Shown here in pieces: positions 1 to 5,411 of a stretch of DNA of 6,731 bases. Both the position numbers and the translations under genes were made by a program. The notes beneath the pieces are model-generated. The model was not told where the DNA came from. It did no database searches and worked only from the letters and a program-made list of their open reading frames with translations. This DNA comes from Acidimicrobiales bacterium (GTDB lineage: Bacteria; Actinomycetota; Acidimicrobiia; Acidimicrobiales; RAAP-2). Numbering within the stretch: the first letter of the stretch is position 1; the number at the start of each line of letters is the position of its first letter. The stretch lies in assembly GCA_017883105.1 (NCBI GenBank), contig JADGOF010000124.1:1-6731 (forward strand), written 5' to 3'.

Positions 1-93
1 GTCATGGGGGTTGAGCAATCACCATTCTCCCAGGTGAAGGGCACTTTGTCGCGTATCGAACGGGTGTTCGCGAGGACTTACTCGCCGATGTAG
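1..93 (+). CDS. Possible C-terminal end of an upstream ORF (doubtful)
   Basis: The first reading frame is open from the window edge for 30 codons and stops at a TAG at 91-93. The encoded tail ends in SRIERVFARTYSPM. The frame is too short to judge and matches no family I recognise. The other two forward frames stop within the first 36 bases. One reverse frame is also open to the edge, so neither can be preferred on length. If real, it would be a gene upstream of fic on the same strand, separated from it by about 120 bases that hold the fic promoter. Confidence 0.15.
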   Translation, partial: VMGVEQSPFSQVKGTLSRIERVFARTYSPM

Positions 94-152
94 GTCTGAA
101 CGAGTGGGTGGGCGGAGTCGGCCCGGCCCAGGACCTGACGAGCCACAGTTAC

Positions 153-181
153 GTGTGTGCTTCGGTTCTCCTTACACACAC
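153..181. repeat. GTGTGTG/CACACAC inverted repeat upstream of fic
   Basis: A 7-base arm GTGTGTG (153-159) is matched by CACACAC (175-181) across a 15-base loop. It lies just upstream of the fic -10 element and its right arm overlaps the ACACTTAGTGT palindrome. It could be a transcription-factor site or chance, since dinucleotide-repeat arms arise easily. Confidence 0.35.
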
Positions 182-188
182 TTAGTGT
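178..188. promoter_or_regulatory. Palindrome over the -35 region of the fic promoter (candidate operator)
   Basis: ACACTTAGTGT is a perfect 11-base palindrome (5-bp arms, one central base). It ends 12 bases before the TATAAT hexamer, so it occupies the place where a -35 box would be, and no convincing -35 hexamer is visible there. A repressor or activator site is therefore plausible. The Fic protein itself ends in a winged-helix-like domain that could in principle bind here; this is inference. Confidence 0.4.
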
Positions 189-200
189 CATAGCTGGGTG

Positions 201-206
201 TATAAT
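201..206 (+). promoter_or_regulatory. -10 element of fic, giving a leaderless transcript
   Basis: TATAAT is a perfect consensus -10 hexamer, ending 6 bases before the ATG at 213. Transcription would start about 7 bases downstream of it, on or next to the A of the ATG. There is no Shine-Dalgarno sequence before that ATG. The placement rules out the in-frame GTG at 198, which would lie upstream of the transcription start. Confidence 0.65.
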
Positions 207-212
207 GGCCAC

Positions 213-1487
213 ATGAACACAGCTAGGAAACCCAAGGGGCCACCGGCCGGTGGCCAGCGCAAAGCCCGGTCCAACCCCGAGGGCGGACTGAACCTAGCCC
301 CGGCGACATGGCAACCCATCGAGTACGAGGAGCGTTCCTGGGAGCCCGACCACGAGGACAACATCTGGGGGTCCAAGAGCCAACGCCACAAGGAGCGCGG
401 GCCATATCAGGCCGCTGTGACCCCGCCGATCGCGGAGATCCCCGCAGTCGAGCTTCCACCGGAGGTGGAGGTCCTTGCAAACGAAGCGTCGATTGCCATT
501 GCCCGATTCGACGCCGAGGTCGGGGCGGAAATCGCCCCATTCTCCGCGATCCTGTTGCGCTCGGAGTCGGCGGCATCCTCGGAGATCGAGAATCTCACCG
601 CTGGCGCAAAGGCGATCGCCATGGCCGAACTTGGCGATCAGAGCCGCCGCAACGCTGTTCAGGTTGTCGCCAACACGACAGCCATGAGATCTGCCATCGC
701 CCTGGCCGACAACCTCGACAAGGCCACGATCATCGCGATGCACACTGCCCTGCTACAGGACGAGCATCCTGAATGGACAGGCGACTGGCGGAATGAGCAA
801 GTAAGGATTGGTGGTCAGACCGTGCACACGGCGACCTTCGTTCCACCCCATCACGACCGAGTGCCAGTCGCCATGGACGACCTCATTCGTTTCGTTGCCC
901 GGGACGACCTCGCTCCGTTCGTCCAGGCCGCCGTCGCCCATGCCCAGTTCGAGACTATCCACCCGTTTCCTGACGGAAATGGCCGAGTCGGTCGGGCGCT
1001 GATTCACGCCATCCTCAGGAACAAGGGCCTGACCGAGAACGTCACGGTCCCGGTATCTGCGGGCCTCCTGGTGAACGTCGACGACTACTTCAAGGCGCTC
1101 AACGAATACCGGGCCGGAGACCCGGCTCCCATCGTCAGACACCTGGCAGAAGCGTCATTCGAGGCCATCGACAATGGTCGGCATCTGGTGGCCGACATCC
1201 GGAACGTAAGCCGGGGATGGAAGGAGAAGATCACGGCGAGGTCGGACGCGAAGGCGTGGCCCCTGTCCGAACTCCTGCTCCGCCAGCCGGCAATCGACTC
1301 GACTCTCGTCCAGGAAGAACTGGGGATTCGCCAGCAGGTAGCCGACCGGGCCATCGAGACCCTCGTGGATGCCGGGGTCCTGACGAAGGTATCAGGGAAC
1401 CACCGGAGCCGGAAGTGGGCCGCCGTCGAGATCCTCGACGCCCTCGACGAATTCGCCAAGCGGACTGGGCGCCGAAAGGCTCACTGA
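213..1487 (+). CDS. Fic-family protein (class II adenylyltransferase) with C-terminal winged helix
   Basis: A 424-residue Fic-domain protein, predicted cytoplasmic. Fic enzymes usually transfer AMP from ATP to a hydroxyl side chain of a target protein. The catalytic motif is complete: HPFPDGNGRVGR at residues 250-261, with His250 as the general base. A Fic_N-type domain spans about 88-165. Within it SSEIEN (122-127) fits the S/T-x3-E-G/N inhibitory motif with Glu126, so this is a self-inhibited class II Fic needing no separate antitoxin. GDWRNEQVRIGG near residue 190 is typical of these proteins. Residues about 350-410 look like a winged helix-turn-helix, suggesting DNA binding or autoregulation. 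The first 75 residues are rich in Pro, Gly and charge and probably disordered. ATG 213 is chosen because TATAAT at 201-206 makes the message leaderless. It lies alone on its strand and ends convergent with a small operon. The target is unknown. It may be cargo of the element left of the tRNA. Confidence 0.92.
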   Translation: MNTARKPKGPPAGGQRKARSNPEGGLNLAPATWQPIEYEERSWEPDHEDNIWGSKSQRHKERGPYQAAVTPPIAEIPAVELPPEVEVLANEASIAIARFDAEVGAEIAPFSAILLRSESAASSEIENLTAGAKAIAMAELGDQSRRNAVQVVANTTAMRSAIALADNLDKATIIAMHTALLQDEHPEWTGDWRNEQVRIGGQTVHTATFVPPHHDRVPVAMDDLIRFVARDDLAPFVQAAVAHAQFETIHPFPDGNGRVGRALIHAILRNKGLTENVTVPVSAGLLVNVDDYFKALNEYRAGDPAPIVRHLAEASFEAIDNGRHLVADIRNVSRGWKEKITARSDAKAWPLSELLLRQPAIDSTLVQEELGIRQQVADRAIETLVDAGVLTKVSGNHRSRKWAAVEILDALDEFAKRTGRRKAH

Positions 1488-1547
1488 TCCGGCGCTTCGA
1501 ATCTGAGTGGGGTGTGGCGCTCGCGATAGTGAGCACCCGACCGGATC
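1486..1547. terminator. Possible compound hairpin between convergent genes
   Basis: GATCCGG (1486-1492, overlapping the fic stop codon) and CCGGATC (1541-1547) form a 7-bp outer stem. Between them GGGT plus GCTC can pair with GAGC plus ACCC around an 8-base loop with a 5-base bulge. It sits where a terminator serving fic, and perhaps the convergent gene ending at 1596, is expected. There is no T-run, so intrinsic termination is uncertain. The rest of 1548-1595 holds nothing recognisable. Confidence 0.35.
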
Positions 1548-1595
1548 GCCCCGGAAACCAGCGGTGCGTAACCGGCAGCGTTCTGGGGCACGGAG

Positions 1596-1964
1596 TCAGT
1601 CTTCCCACACAATCGCCTGCCATCGCGACTTCCGAAACTGAGGGGGTCGCACAGTGGAGGCGTGGGGTCCATCGTGTCCCAACGGACGAATGCAACGGAC
1701 GGGGTTCCGGAGCACAGGCGCTATTTGGTACGCCCCGTGAGGCTCTACCTCCGTGATGGCTGGCTGATTGCACCTTGGCTCACCGCTCCGTGCCACGGAA
1801 AGGGGTTCGTCCCCAAGCTCCACGACGTGCGTACGGGGCAGCCTCCACTGCCGGTCCAGCTTGTGCTCGGTCCTGTCCAGATAGGACTGCGCCTGGTGCA
1901 TTGTCGCTTCGATGTGGTCGATTCGGTCCCTGAACCCAGGGTCACCGGCGCGGTCGCTGGACAC
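1596..1964 (-). CDS. Hypothetical protein with a C-x5-H-x3-H (GHDGPH) motif
   Basis: A 122-residue protein of unknown function. Residues about 10-40 are charged and heptad-like and may form a short coiled coil. CIRPLGHDGPH at 91-101 matches a motif seen in many small actinobacterial proteins (Cys, then GHxGPH); Cys91, His97 and His101 could bind a metal, perhaps with Cys65, but this is unproven. There is no signal peptide or membrane segment. The start is taken as GTG at 1964. An in-frame TGA lies just upstream, overlapping the stop of the preceding gene, so the reading frame cannot extend further. The gap to the upstream 75-residue membrane protein is only 9 bases, with no clear Shine-Dalgarno, so translational coupling in one operon is likely. 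A plus-strand frame over the same bases lacks any family features and was not called. The GHxGPH match is the main support that this gene is real. Confidence 0.6.
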   Translation of the reverse strand: MSSDRAGDPGFRDRIDHIEATMHQAQSYLDRTEHKLDRQWRLPRTHVVELGDEPLSVARSGEPRCNQPAITEVEPHGAYQIAPVLRNPVRCIRPLGHDGPHASTVRPPQFRKSRWQAIVWED

Positions 1965-1973
1965 GGTCAGACG

Positions 1974-2201
1974 TCATTTCGCTTTCTGGCGAGCCCTCCA
2001 ATATAAATACAGTCCGAGCGCAGCCAGTACGGCACCGACCCCGACCTGTATGCCTCTGTGCAGCCATCCTGCACGGGCAAGGGTGCCACTTCCTACCAGG
2101 GCGACACCCAGGACAAATACGCCCGTGTAGAGCAATAGGAAAGGCAGAATCCGCCTGCCTGGCGTCTCCTCGTCCCGCACCCGCAAATCTTGTGCCGCCA
2201 T
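1974..2201 (-). CDS. Small two-pass membrane protein
   Basis: A 75-residue protein I cannot assign to a named family. A polar, charged N-terminus (1-17) is followed by two hydrophobic segments, about 18-39 and 49-68, separated by a short loop with Arg and His. It ends in the basic tail WRARQKAK. The basic tail suggests both ends face the cytoplasm, as a helical hairpin. ATG 2201 is supported by a TAGGGT hexamer ending 6 bases upstream, which would give a leaderless message. It is the first gene of a two-gene unit with the GHDGPH protein, whose start lies 9 bases after its stop. Its upstream sequence shares GTAGGGTGTC with that of the integrase gene, hinting at common control. Confidence 0.65.
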   Translation of the reverse strand: MAAQDLRVRDEETPGRRILPFLLLYTGVFVLGVALVGSGTLARAGWLHRGIQVGVGAVLAALGLYLYWRARQKAK

Positions 2202-2207
2202 GCTGAC

Positions 2208-2213
2208 ACCCTA
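2208..2213 (-). promoter_or_regulatory. -10-like hexamer of the membrane-protein operon
   Basis: On the minus strand TAGGGT (TAnnnT) ends 6 bases before the ATG at 2201, the spacing expected for a leaderless transcript. No clear -35 hexamer is seen. The surrounding GTAGGGTGTC is identical to the sequence before the integrase start. Confidence 0.45.
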
Positions 2214-2334
2214 CCCAGCGACGGGTTCGTCCACACGCCCCGAGGTGCCTGGTTCCGGGAGCAGCAACTGGCGCGAGCACGACAGAGGGCGGGACCAGAC
2301 CCCGCTCAGATCCTAAGTGCCACTAATCCCTACT

Positions 2335-2348
2335 GCTGGATCCCCAGC
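2335..2348. terminator. Short hairpin downstream of the integrase gene
   Basis: GCTGG-ATCC-CCAGC forms a 5-bp stem with a 4-base loop beginning 8 bases past the integrase stop codon. It could help end integrase transcription, but the stem is short and there is no T-run. The remainder of 2214-2334 shows no gene, and no excisionase is visible there. Confidence 0.25.
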
Positions 2349-2356
2349 TCGGCCGG

Positions 2357-3577
2357 TTACAGGTCCAGCACTGCCTCCAGCACGCCGGCCGCCTCCCGAT
2401 CCCGTTCCGGGAGTGCGTGGGCGTACCGGTCGAGCGTCATGGTGGCCCGGGCGTGACCGTGGCGTTCGGCCACGGTCCGGACGTCCACTCCCGCCGCGAT
2501 CAGCGTCGTCACGGAGAAGTGCCGAAGATCGTGGAACCGGAACGGCCACCGATCACCCGGGGCAAGGTCCGGCCGGGTCGCCTTCGGTTTCGTCTTCCGT
2601 AACCGCTTCAGCGCCGGTTTCTCCATCTCCGCGCAGATCCTCGCGAACCCGTGCGTCAACGTGTCCGGGTTCGCAGCGGTGCCGCCGTTGGCGTTGTAGC
2701 TCAGCACGTAGGGATCAGCCACCAGAGGGGATTCCGCCTCCTCCGACAGGGTCACCATGTGGTCCCAGCGCCGCCGGAGCACGGTGACGCCCAGCGGTTC
2801 CAGGGCGAGTTCCCGGCTCTGATGGGTCTTCGTCGATCCGGTGTGCTGCTCTCCCCCAGCGACCGTCAACGAGCGGGCGATCCGCACCCGGCCGACGACA
2901 AGGTCGATGTCGGACCAGCGCAGCGCGACCAGCTCACCCCGGCGCGCCCCAGTCAGGGCCGCCAAAGCCATCGCCGTGGCGAGAACGGCGTCGTCGTCCT
3001 CGGCCGCCTTCACCAGTGCGGAGAGCTGTGCTGGCGTCGGGACGACCATCTCCTTCCGGACCGGCGACGGTGGTGACGCGCGGTCGGTCGGCGCCCGGTC
3101 GATCCATCCCCACTTGACCGCCTGGCGGCACGCCGCCGACAGGATCGAGTGGTACTTGTGGACGGTCGATGCCGACAGCCCGTCGGCAAGCCAGCCGCGG
3201 TAGGCGGCGTCGATGGCATCGGCCTCTAGCCGGTCGAGCCGGATCTGTCCGAGCACCGGTCTCAGCCGACCTTCGATCTTCCGCCGGTTCTCGTAGACCG
3301 TCCGGGGACGCTGGCTCGCCGCCGTGGCTTCGAGCCACTTGTCGAGCAACTGGCTGACCGTTGCGCTCGACCGGTTGAACCTGCCCGTCTCCACCTCGGG
3401 CACCAGTGCCGACAGCGCCTTGCCCGCGGCCCGCTGCGTCCCGTGGAACGAGCGCGTCGCCTGGCGGGGCTTGCCGCTCTTCGGGTCGCGTCCGATGAAC
3501 GCCCGCAGCTCCCAGTGGCCCGGCGACCGCTCGCGCATGGTGCCCGGTTGGCTCTTCGTGCTCGCTCGACCGGCCAT
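2357..3577 (-). CDS. int: Tyrosine recombinase / site-specific integrase
   Basis: A 406-residue phage-type integrase that would catalyse insertion and excision of the element by strand exchange between attP and the tRNA attachment site. Residues about 15-60 resemble the arm-binding N-terminal domain. About 73-160 is the SAM-like core-binding domain. About 175-395 is the catalytic domain. All six active-site residues are present: Arg212 (TGARRGEL), Lys250 (GSTKTHQ), His349 and Arg352 (HDLRH), His375 (GHARATM) and the nucleophile Tyr385 (LDRYAH). The length is normal for actinobacterial integrases, so the protein is probably active. ATG 3577 is preferred to the in-frame ATG at 3616 because a TAGGGT hexamer ends 7 bases upstream and the 13 extra residues fall inside the repeat region. 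It lies immediately 3' of a tRNA-Val gene on the same strand, the classic arrangement for a tRNA-integrated element. No excisionase gene follows it. Confidence 0.96.
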   Translation of the reverse strand: MAGRASTKSQPGTMRERSPGHWELRAFIGRDPKSGKPRQATRSFHGTQRAAGKALSALVPEVETGRFNRSSATVSQLLDKWLEATAASQRPRTVYENRRKIEGRLRPVLGQIRLDRLEADAIDAAYRGWLADGLSASTVHKYHSILSAACRQAVKWGWIDRAPTDRASPPSPVRKEMVVPTPAQLSALVKAAEDDDAVLATAMALAALTGARRGELVALRWSDIDLVVGRVRIARSLTVAGGEQHTGSTKTHQSRELALEPLGVTVLRRRWDHMVTLSEEAESPLVADPYVLSYNANGGTAANPDTLTHGFARICAEMEKPALKRLRKTKPKATRPDLAPGDRWPFRFHDLRHFSVTTLIAAGVDVRTVAERHGHARATMTLDRYAHALPERDREAAGVLEAVLDL

Positions 3578-3584
3578 GCCCGAC

Positions 3585-3590
3585 ACCCTA
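3585..3590 (-). promoter_or_regulatory. -10-like hexamer of the integrase gene
   Basis: On the minus strand TAGGGT (TAnnnT) ends 7 bases before the chosen ATG, as expected for a leaderless message. No -35 consensus is visible; that position is occupied by the tandem 11-bp repeats at 3605-3626, so the promoter may be controlled by whatever binds them. Confidence 0.45.
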
Positions 3591-3604
3591 CGCCGTTTCC
3601 AGCT

Positions 3605-3626
3605 TCTGTAGGGCATCTGTAGGGCA
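3605..3626 (+). repeat. Perfect tandem 11-bp repeat, candidate integrase arm-type sites
   Basis: The unit TCTGTAGGGCA occurs twice back to back (3605-3615 and 3616-3626). A third GTAGGG core lies in opposite orientation at 3586-3591 inside the integrase promoter. Short direct repeats between an integrase start and the tRNA junction are typical places for arm-type integrase or excisionase binding sites. Their overlap with the -35 region suggests integrase controls its own expression; this is inferred. Confidence 0.55.
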
Positions 3627-3663
3627 GGCCTTCTGGCTCCGACCCCAGAAAGTGCCTCTGACC

Positions 3664-3708
3664 TGGTGGGCGCTAGAGGACTCGAACCTCCGACCTCAGC
3701 CGTGTGAA
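3664..3708 (-). other. Candidate attachment site (3' half of tRNA-Val)
   Basis: Integrases of this kind commonly cross over between the anticodon loop and the 3' end of the target tRNA gene, with the element restoring the 3' half. The 3' half of the tRNA, from the anticodon loop through the CCA, is therefore the likely attachment core. The exact core cannot be set without the other copy, which was not found here. Confidence 0.35.
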
Positions 3709-3740
3709 GGCTGCGCTCTAACCAACTGAGCTAAGCGCCC
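3664..3740 (-). tRNA. tRNA-Val (anticodon CAC), CCA encoded
   Basis: Read on the minus strand, a full cloverleaf is visible. The acceptor stem GGGCGCT pairs with AGCGCCC. The D-arm contains TAGCTCAGTTGGTTAGAGC. The anticodon stem CAGCC/GGCTG encloses the loop TTCACAC, giving anticodon CAC at 3706-3704, which reads GUG valine codons. The T-arm contains GGTTCGAGTCC. The discriminator base is A at 3667 and CCA is encoded at 3666-3664. The tRNA is intact although it is probably the insertion site of the element to its left, consistent with the element restoring its 3' half. Confidence 0.96.
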
Positions 3741-3745
3741 GATAG

Positions 3746-3786
3746 ATGTCCATGGCGCCGAAGGCCCTGGACAGGCAGGTGGACAT
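3746..3786. terminator. Hairpin between the amidase gene and tRNA-Val
   Basis: TGTCCA (3747-3752) can pair with TGGACA at 3768-3773 or, extended to 7 bp as ATGTCCA, with TGGACAT at 3780-3786. The inner segment is GC-rich. It lies about 105-145 bases past the amidase stop codon and just before the tRNA 5' end, so it could end amidase transcription or be part of the tRNA leader. No T-run is present. A second small stem, CCGAC-CAACAC-GTCGG, lies at 3794-3809. Confidence 0.3.
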
Positions 3787-3890
3787 GGTAGCCCGACCAA
3801 CACGTCGGTGGACCCAGCTCAGGGCATAGCCCTCGATCAACGGCAACCAATGCGACAAGCTTCAAAGAGGAGCGATCCGTTCAACCGCCC

Positions 3891-5312
3891 TCAGTCGGCC
3901 ACGCTCTCCGGATAGGGCGCCACCGCATCGAAGTCGATGGCAGCCTCCAGTGCCGCCGCGGATCGCAGCACCACCAGATCCGCGTGCTGAGGACCGACCA
4001 GCTGGAGCCCGACCGGCAGGCCCAAAGAGGTCAGGCCGACGCACACGGTCGCTGCCGGCGAGCGGGTCATGTTGAACGGATAGGTAAACTTGACCCAGTT
4101 GAGATCGGTCTTGCCGTTGATCATCCCCGATCCACCGAGGGAACGTTGCGGAGGCGCGGCCGCCATGGTCGGTGTCACCAGAAGACGGACGTCATGAAAC
4201 AATTCGACCAACGCCAGATTGAGGGTATGGCAAGCGTCTTCGGCCCGGACCATCTCCAGCCCGCTGATCGACGCGGCACCGTCGATCACCATCGCCAAGA
4301 CCGGATCCACCTGCTCCCACGCAGGTGTGTCCCGGATGCCGGCATGAGTCCTGAGGTTGTAGACACCGGCCAAGGTCAGCCAATCGTCAACCGGGTCAGC
4401 GTCGAAGACCGTGTCGACCTGCACCACCTCGGTGCCCAGCGAGCCCAGCACCTCCACTGCCCGCTCACAGATGGCCAACACCTCGGCATCCACCTCGGCG
4501 TACCCGAGCGTCGGAGACCACGCGACCCGTCGCGGCGGTTTCGGGTCATCGAGCGCGGCAATCCACGATGCCTCCGGGCGGGGCAGTGAACGGAGGTCGC
4601 TGGGATCCGGTCCCACCACCACGTCGAGGGCGGCGACCACGTCAGCCAGACGCCGGGCCATCGGGCCCTTGGTCGACAGATGCTGCCAATCCGGTGCGCT
4701 CGCTCCCCCACTGGGCACGCGACCAAGCGACGCCTTCATGCCGGAGAGACCGCAGCACGATGACGGGATGCGGATCGAGCCACCCCCGTCTGACCCGGTG
4801 GCCAGAGGGACCATCCCCGAGGCAATGGCGGCGGCGCTTCCCCCTGATGAGCCGCCCGGCGTGTAATCGGAATTCCACGGATTGAGCGTCGGACCGAACA
4901 ACGGATTGTCCGTATCCGGCTTCCACCCCAGCTCAGGGGTATTGGTCTTGCCCACCACCACGCAACCGGCAGTCACCAGCCGGTTGACCAGCGAGGAGTC
5001 ATGGGAGGCCGGCGGGCGGTCGGCAAATCCCCGGGAACCCAAGGTGGTGACGTATCCGGCCGCGTCCTCCAGGTCCTTCACACCGATCGGGATCCCGGCC
5101 AACGGGCCGGGATCCAGACCCTTTGCGACCTTGGCATCGACCACATCTGCTGCGGCCCGCGCCCGCACTTCGTCCACCGCGACGAACGCATTGATAGTGG
5201 GGTTGGAGTCGGCAATGCGACTCAGGGCATGGTCGACCAAGGACGCTGCACTCACTTCTCCACTGCGTACCTGGTTGGCCAGGCCCACCACTGATTCACG
5301 ACGAAAATCCAT
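3891..5312 (-). CDS. Amidase-signature family hydrolase
   Basis: A 473-residue amidase-signature enzyme, which hydrolyses a carboxamide or similar C-N (sometimes ester) bond to an acid and ammonia or amine. The Ser-cisSer-Lys triad is complete: Lys79 in GIPIGVKDL, Ser155 in PGGSSGGSAAA and the nucleophile Ser179 in GSDGGGSIRIP. The 24-residue gap between the serines matches the family. There is no signal peptide, so it is cytoplasmic. Length is normal for stand-alone amidases. It lacks GatCAB neighbours, so a role in tRNA amidation is unlikely; the substrate cannot be told from sequence. ATG 5312 is chosen because MDFRRESVVGLANQVRSGEVS is the usual family start and a TACCGT hexamer ends 7 bases upstream; 12 extra residues from an in-frame ATG at 5348 would run through the promoter. 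It is transcribed divergently from the VOC gene and towards the tRNA. Confidence 0.93.
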   Translation of the reverse strand: MDFRRESVVGLANQVRSGEVSAASLVDHALSRIADSNPTINAFVAVDEVRARAAADVVDAKVAKGLDPGPLAGIPIGVKDLEDAAGYVTTLGSRGFADRPPASHDSSLVNRLVTAGCVVVGKTNTPELGWKPDTDNPLFGPTLNPWNSDYTPGGSSGGSAAAIASGMVPLATGSDGGGSIRIPSSCCGLSGMKASLGRVPSGGASAPDWQHLSTKGPMARRLADVVAALDVVVGPDPSDLRSLPRPEASWIAALDDPKPPRRVAWSPTLGYAEVDAEVLAICERAVEVLGSLGTEVVQVDTVFDADPVDDWLTLAGVYNLRTHAGIRDTPAWEQVDPVLAMVIDGAASISGLEMVRAEDACHTLNLALVELFHDVRLLVTPTMAAAPPQRSLGGSGMINGKTDLNWVKFTYPFNMTRSPAATVCVGLTSLGLPVGLQLVGPQHADLVVLRSAAALEAAIDFDAVAPYPESVAD

Positions 5313-5319
5313 ACTGTCG

Positions 5320-5348
5320 ACGGTACCGGGCACACACCCGGGCCACAA
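5320..5348 (-). promoter_or_regulatory. Amidase promoter, leaderless
   Basis: On the minus strand TTGTGG (5348-5343) and TACCGT (5325-5320) are separated by exactly 17 bases, and TACCGT ends 7 bases before the ATG at 5312. The spacer contains the inverted repeat CCGGG-CACACA-CCCGG (5326-5341, plus-strand reading), a possible operator between the two promoter boxes. Confidence 0.5.
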
Positions 5349-5357
5349 CCGATCACA

Positions 5358-5377
5358 GGGCCTACCGGATCAGGCCC
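5358..5377. promoter_or_regulatory. Inverted repeat in the divergent amidase/VOC intergenic region
   Basis: GGGCCT (5358-5363) and AGGCCC (5372-5377) are perfect 6-bp arms around the 8-base spacer ACCGGATC. It lies near the middle of the 105-bp region between two divergent starts, next to a possible -35 of the VOC gene, so it may be a shared regulator site. No regulator gene is adjacent. Confidence 0.35.
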
Positions 5378-5380
5378 CGT

Positions 5381-5411
5381 TTCGACAACACGACCAGCCG
5401 GGAAGCAGTCT
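5381..5411 (+). promoter_or_regulatory. Weak promoter candidate for the VOC gene
   Basis: CAGTCT (5406-5411) keeps the A2 and T6 of the actinobacterial -10 pattern and ends 6 bases before the ATG at 5418. TTCGAC (5381-5386) lies 19 bases upstream of it as a poor -35. The position fits a leaderless transcript, but the match is weaker than for the other genes. Confidence 0.3.

Larger units (their letters stand above)
1..3663. mobile_element. Integrase end of a tRNA-Val integrative element (partial)
   Basis: The tRNA-Val gene is followed on its 3' side by a complete tyrosine recombinase, candidate arm-type repeats, a small hypothetical operon and a fic gene, while typical housekeeping-type genes lie on the other side of the tRNA. 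This is the usual layout of a prophage-like or ICE-like element inserted at a tRNA 3' end. No second copy of the tRNA 3' sequence was seen in 1-3600, so the far end is outside the window or decayed. No phage structural, conjugation or replication gene is in view, so the element type cannot be told. The assignment of the two small genes and fic to the element is inferred from position. Confidence 0.55.

Noticed and set aside
198..212. GTG at 198 as the fic start codon (five extra residues)
   Set aside because: The TATAAT -10 hexamer lies at 201-206, inside those codons, so the transcript would begin after them; ATG 213 fits a leaderless message.
1..212. Partner antitoxin gene for Fic (FicA/Phd type)
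   Set aside because: No suitable frame lies upstream, and the inhibitory motif is inside the Fic protein itself, so a separate antitoxin is not needed.
1217..1773. Open frames of about 180 codons on both strands across the end of fic
   Set aside because: Arg/Pro/Gly-rich shadows caused by high GC; they overlap the well-supported winged-helix end of fic and have no family features.
1662..2006. Plus-strand 114-codon open frame opposite the GHDGPH protein
   Set aside because: No motif, no promoter or Shine-Dalgarno, and it runs across both minus-strand genes; a high-GC shadow frame.
1942..2280. Minus-strand 112-codon open frame overlapping the 75-residue membrane protein
   Set aside because: Low-complexity Arg/Gly/Cys composition with no hydrophobic pattern, and it would cover the membrane protein, whose two helices are convincing.
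1..3600. Second copy of the tRNA 3' end (far attachment site)
   Set aside because: Read by eye, no match of useful length to the tRNA 3' half was found; only scattered short resemblances such as GCGCT-TCGAA near 1493.
3578..3616. ATG at 3616 as the integrase start (13 extra residues)
   Set aside because: The extension runs through the tandem repeat and the -10-like hexamer, and the added residues do not look like an integrase N-terminus.
3605..3626. CRISPR or iteron array
   Set aside because: Only two contiguous 11-bp units with no spacers; better explained as integrase arm-type sites.
5313..5348. ATG at 5348 as the amidase start (12 extra residues)
   Set aside because: It would translate the promoter; MDFRRES is a typical amidase start and has TACCGT at the right distance.
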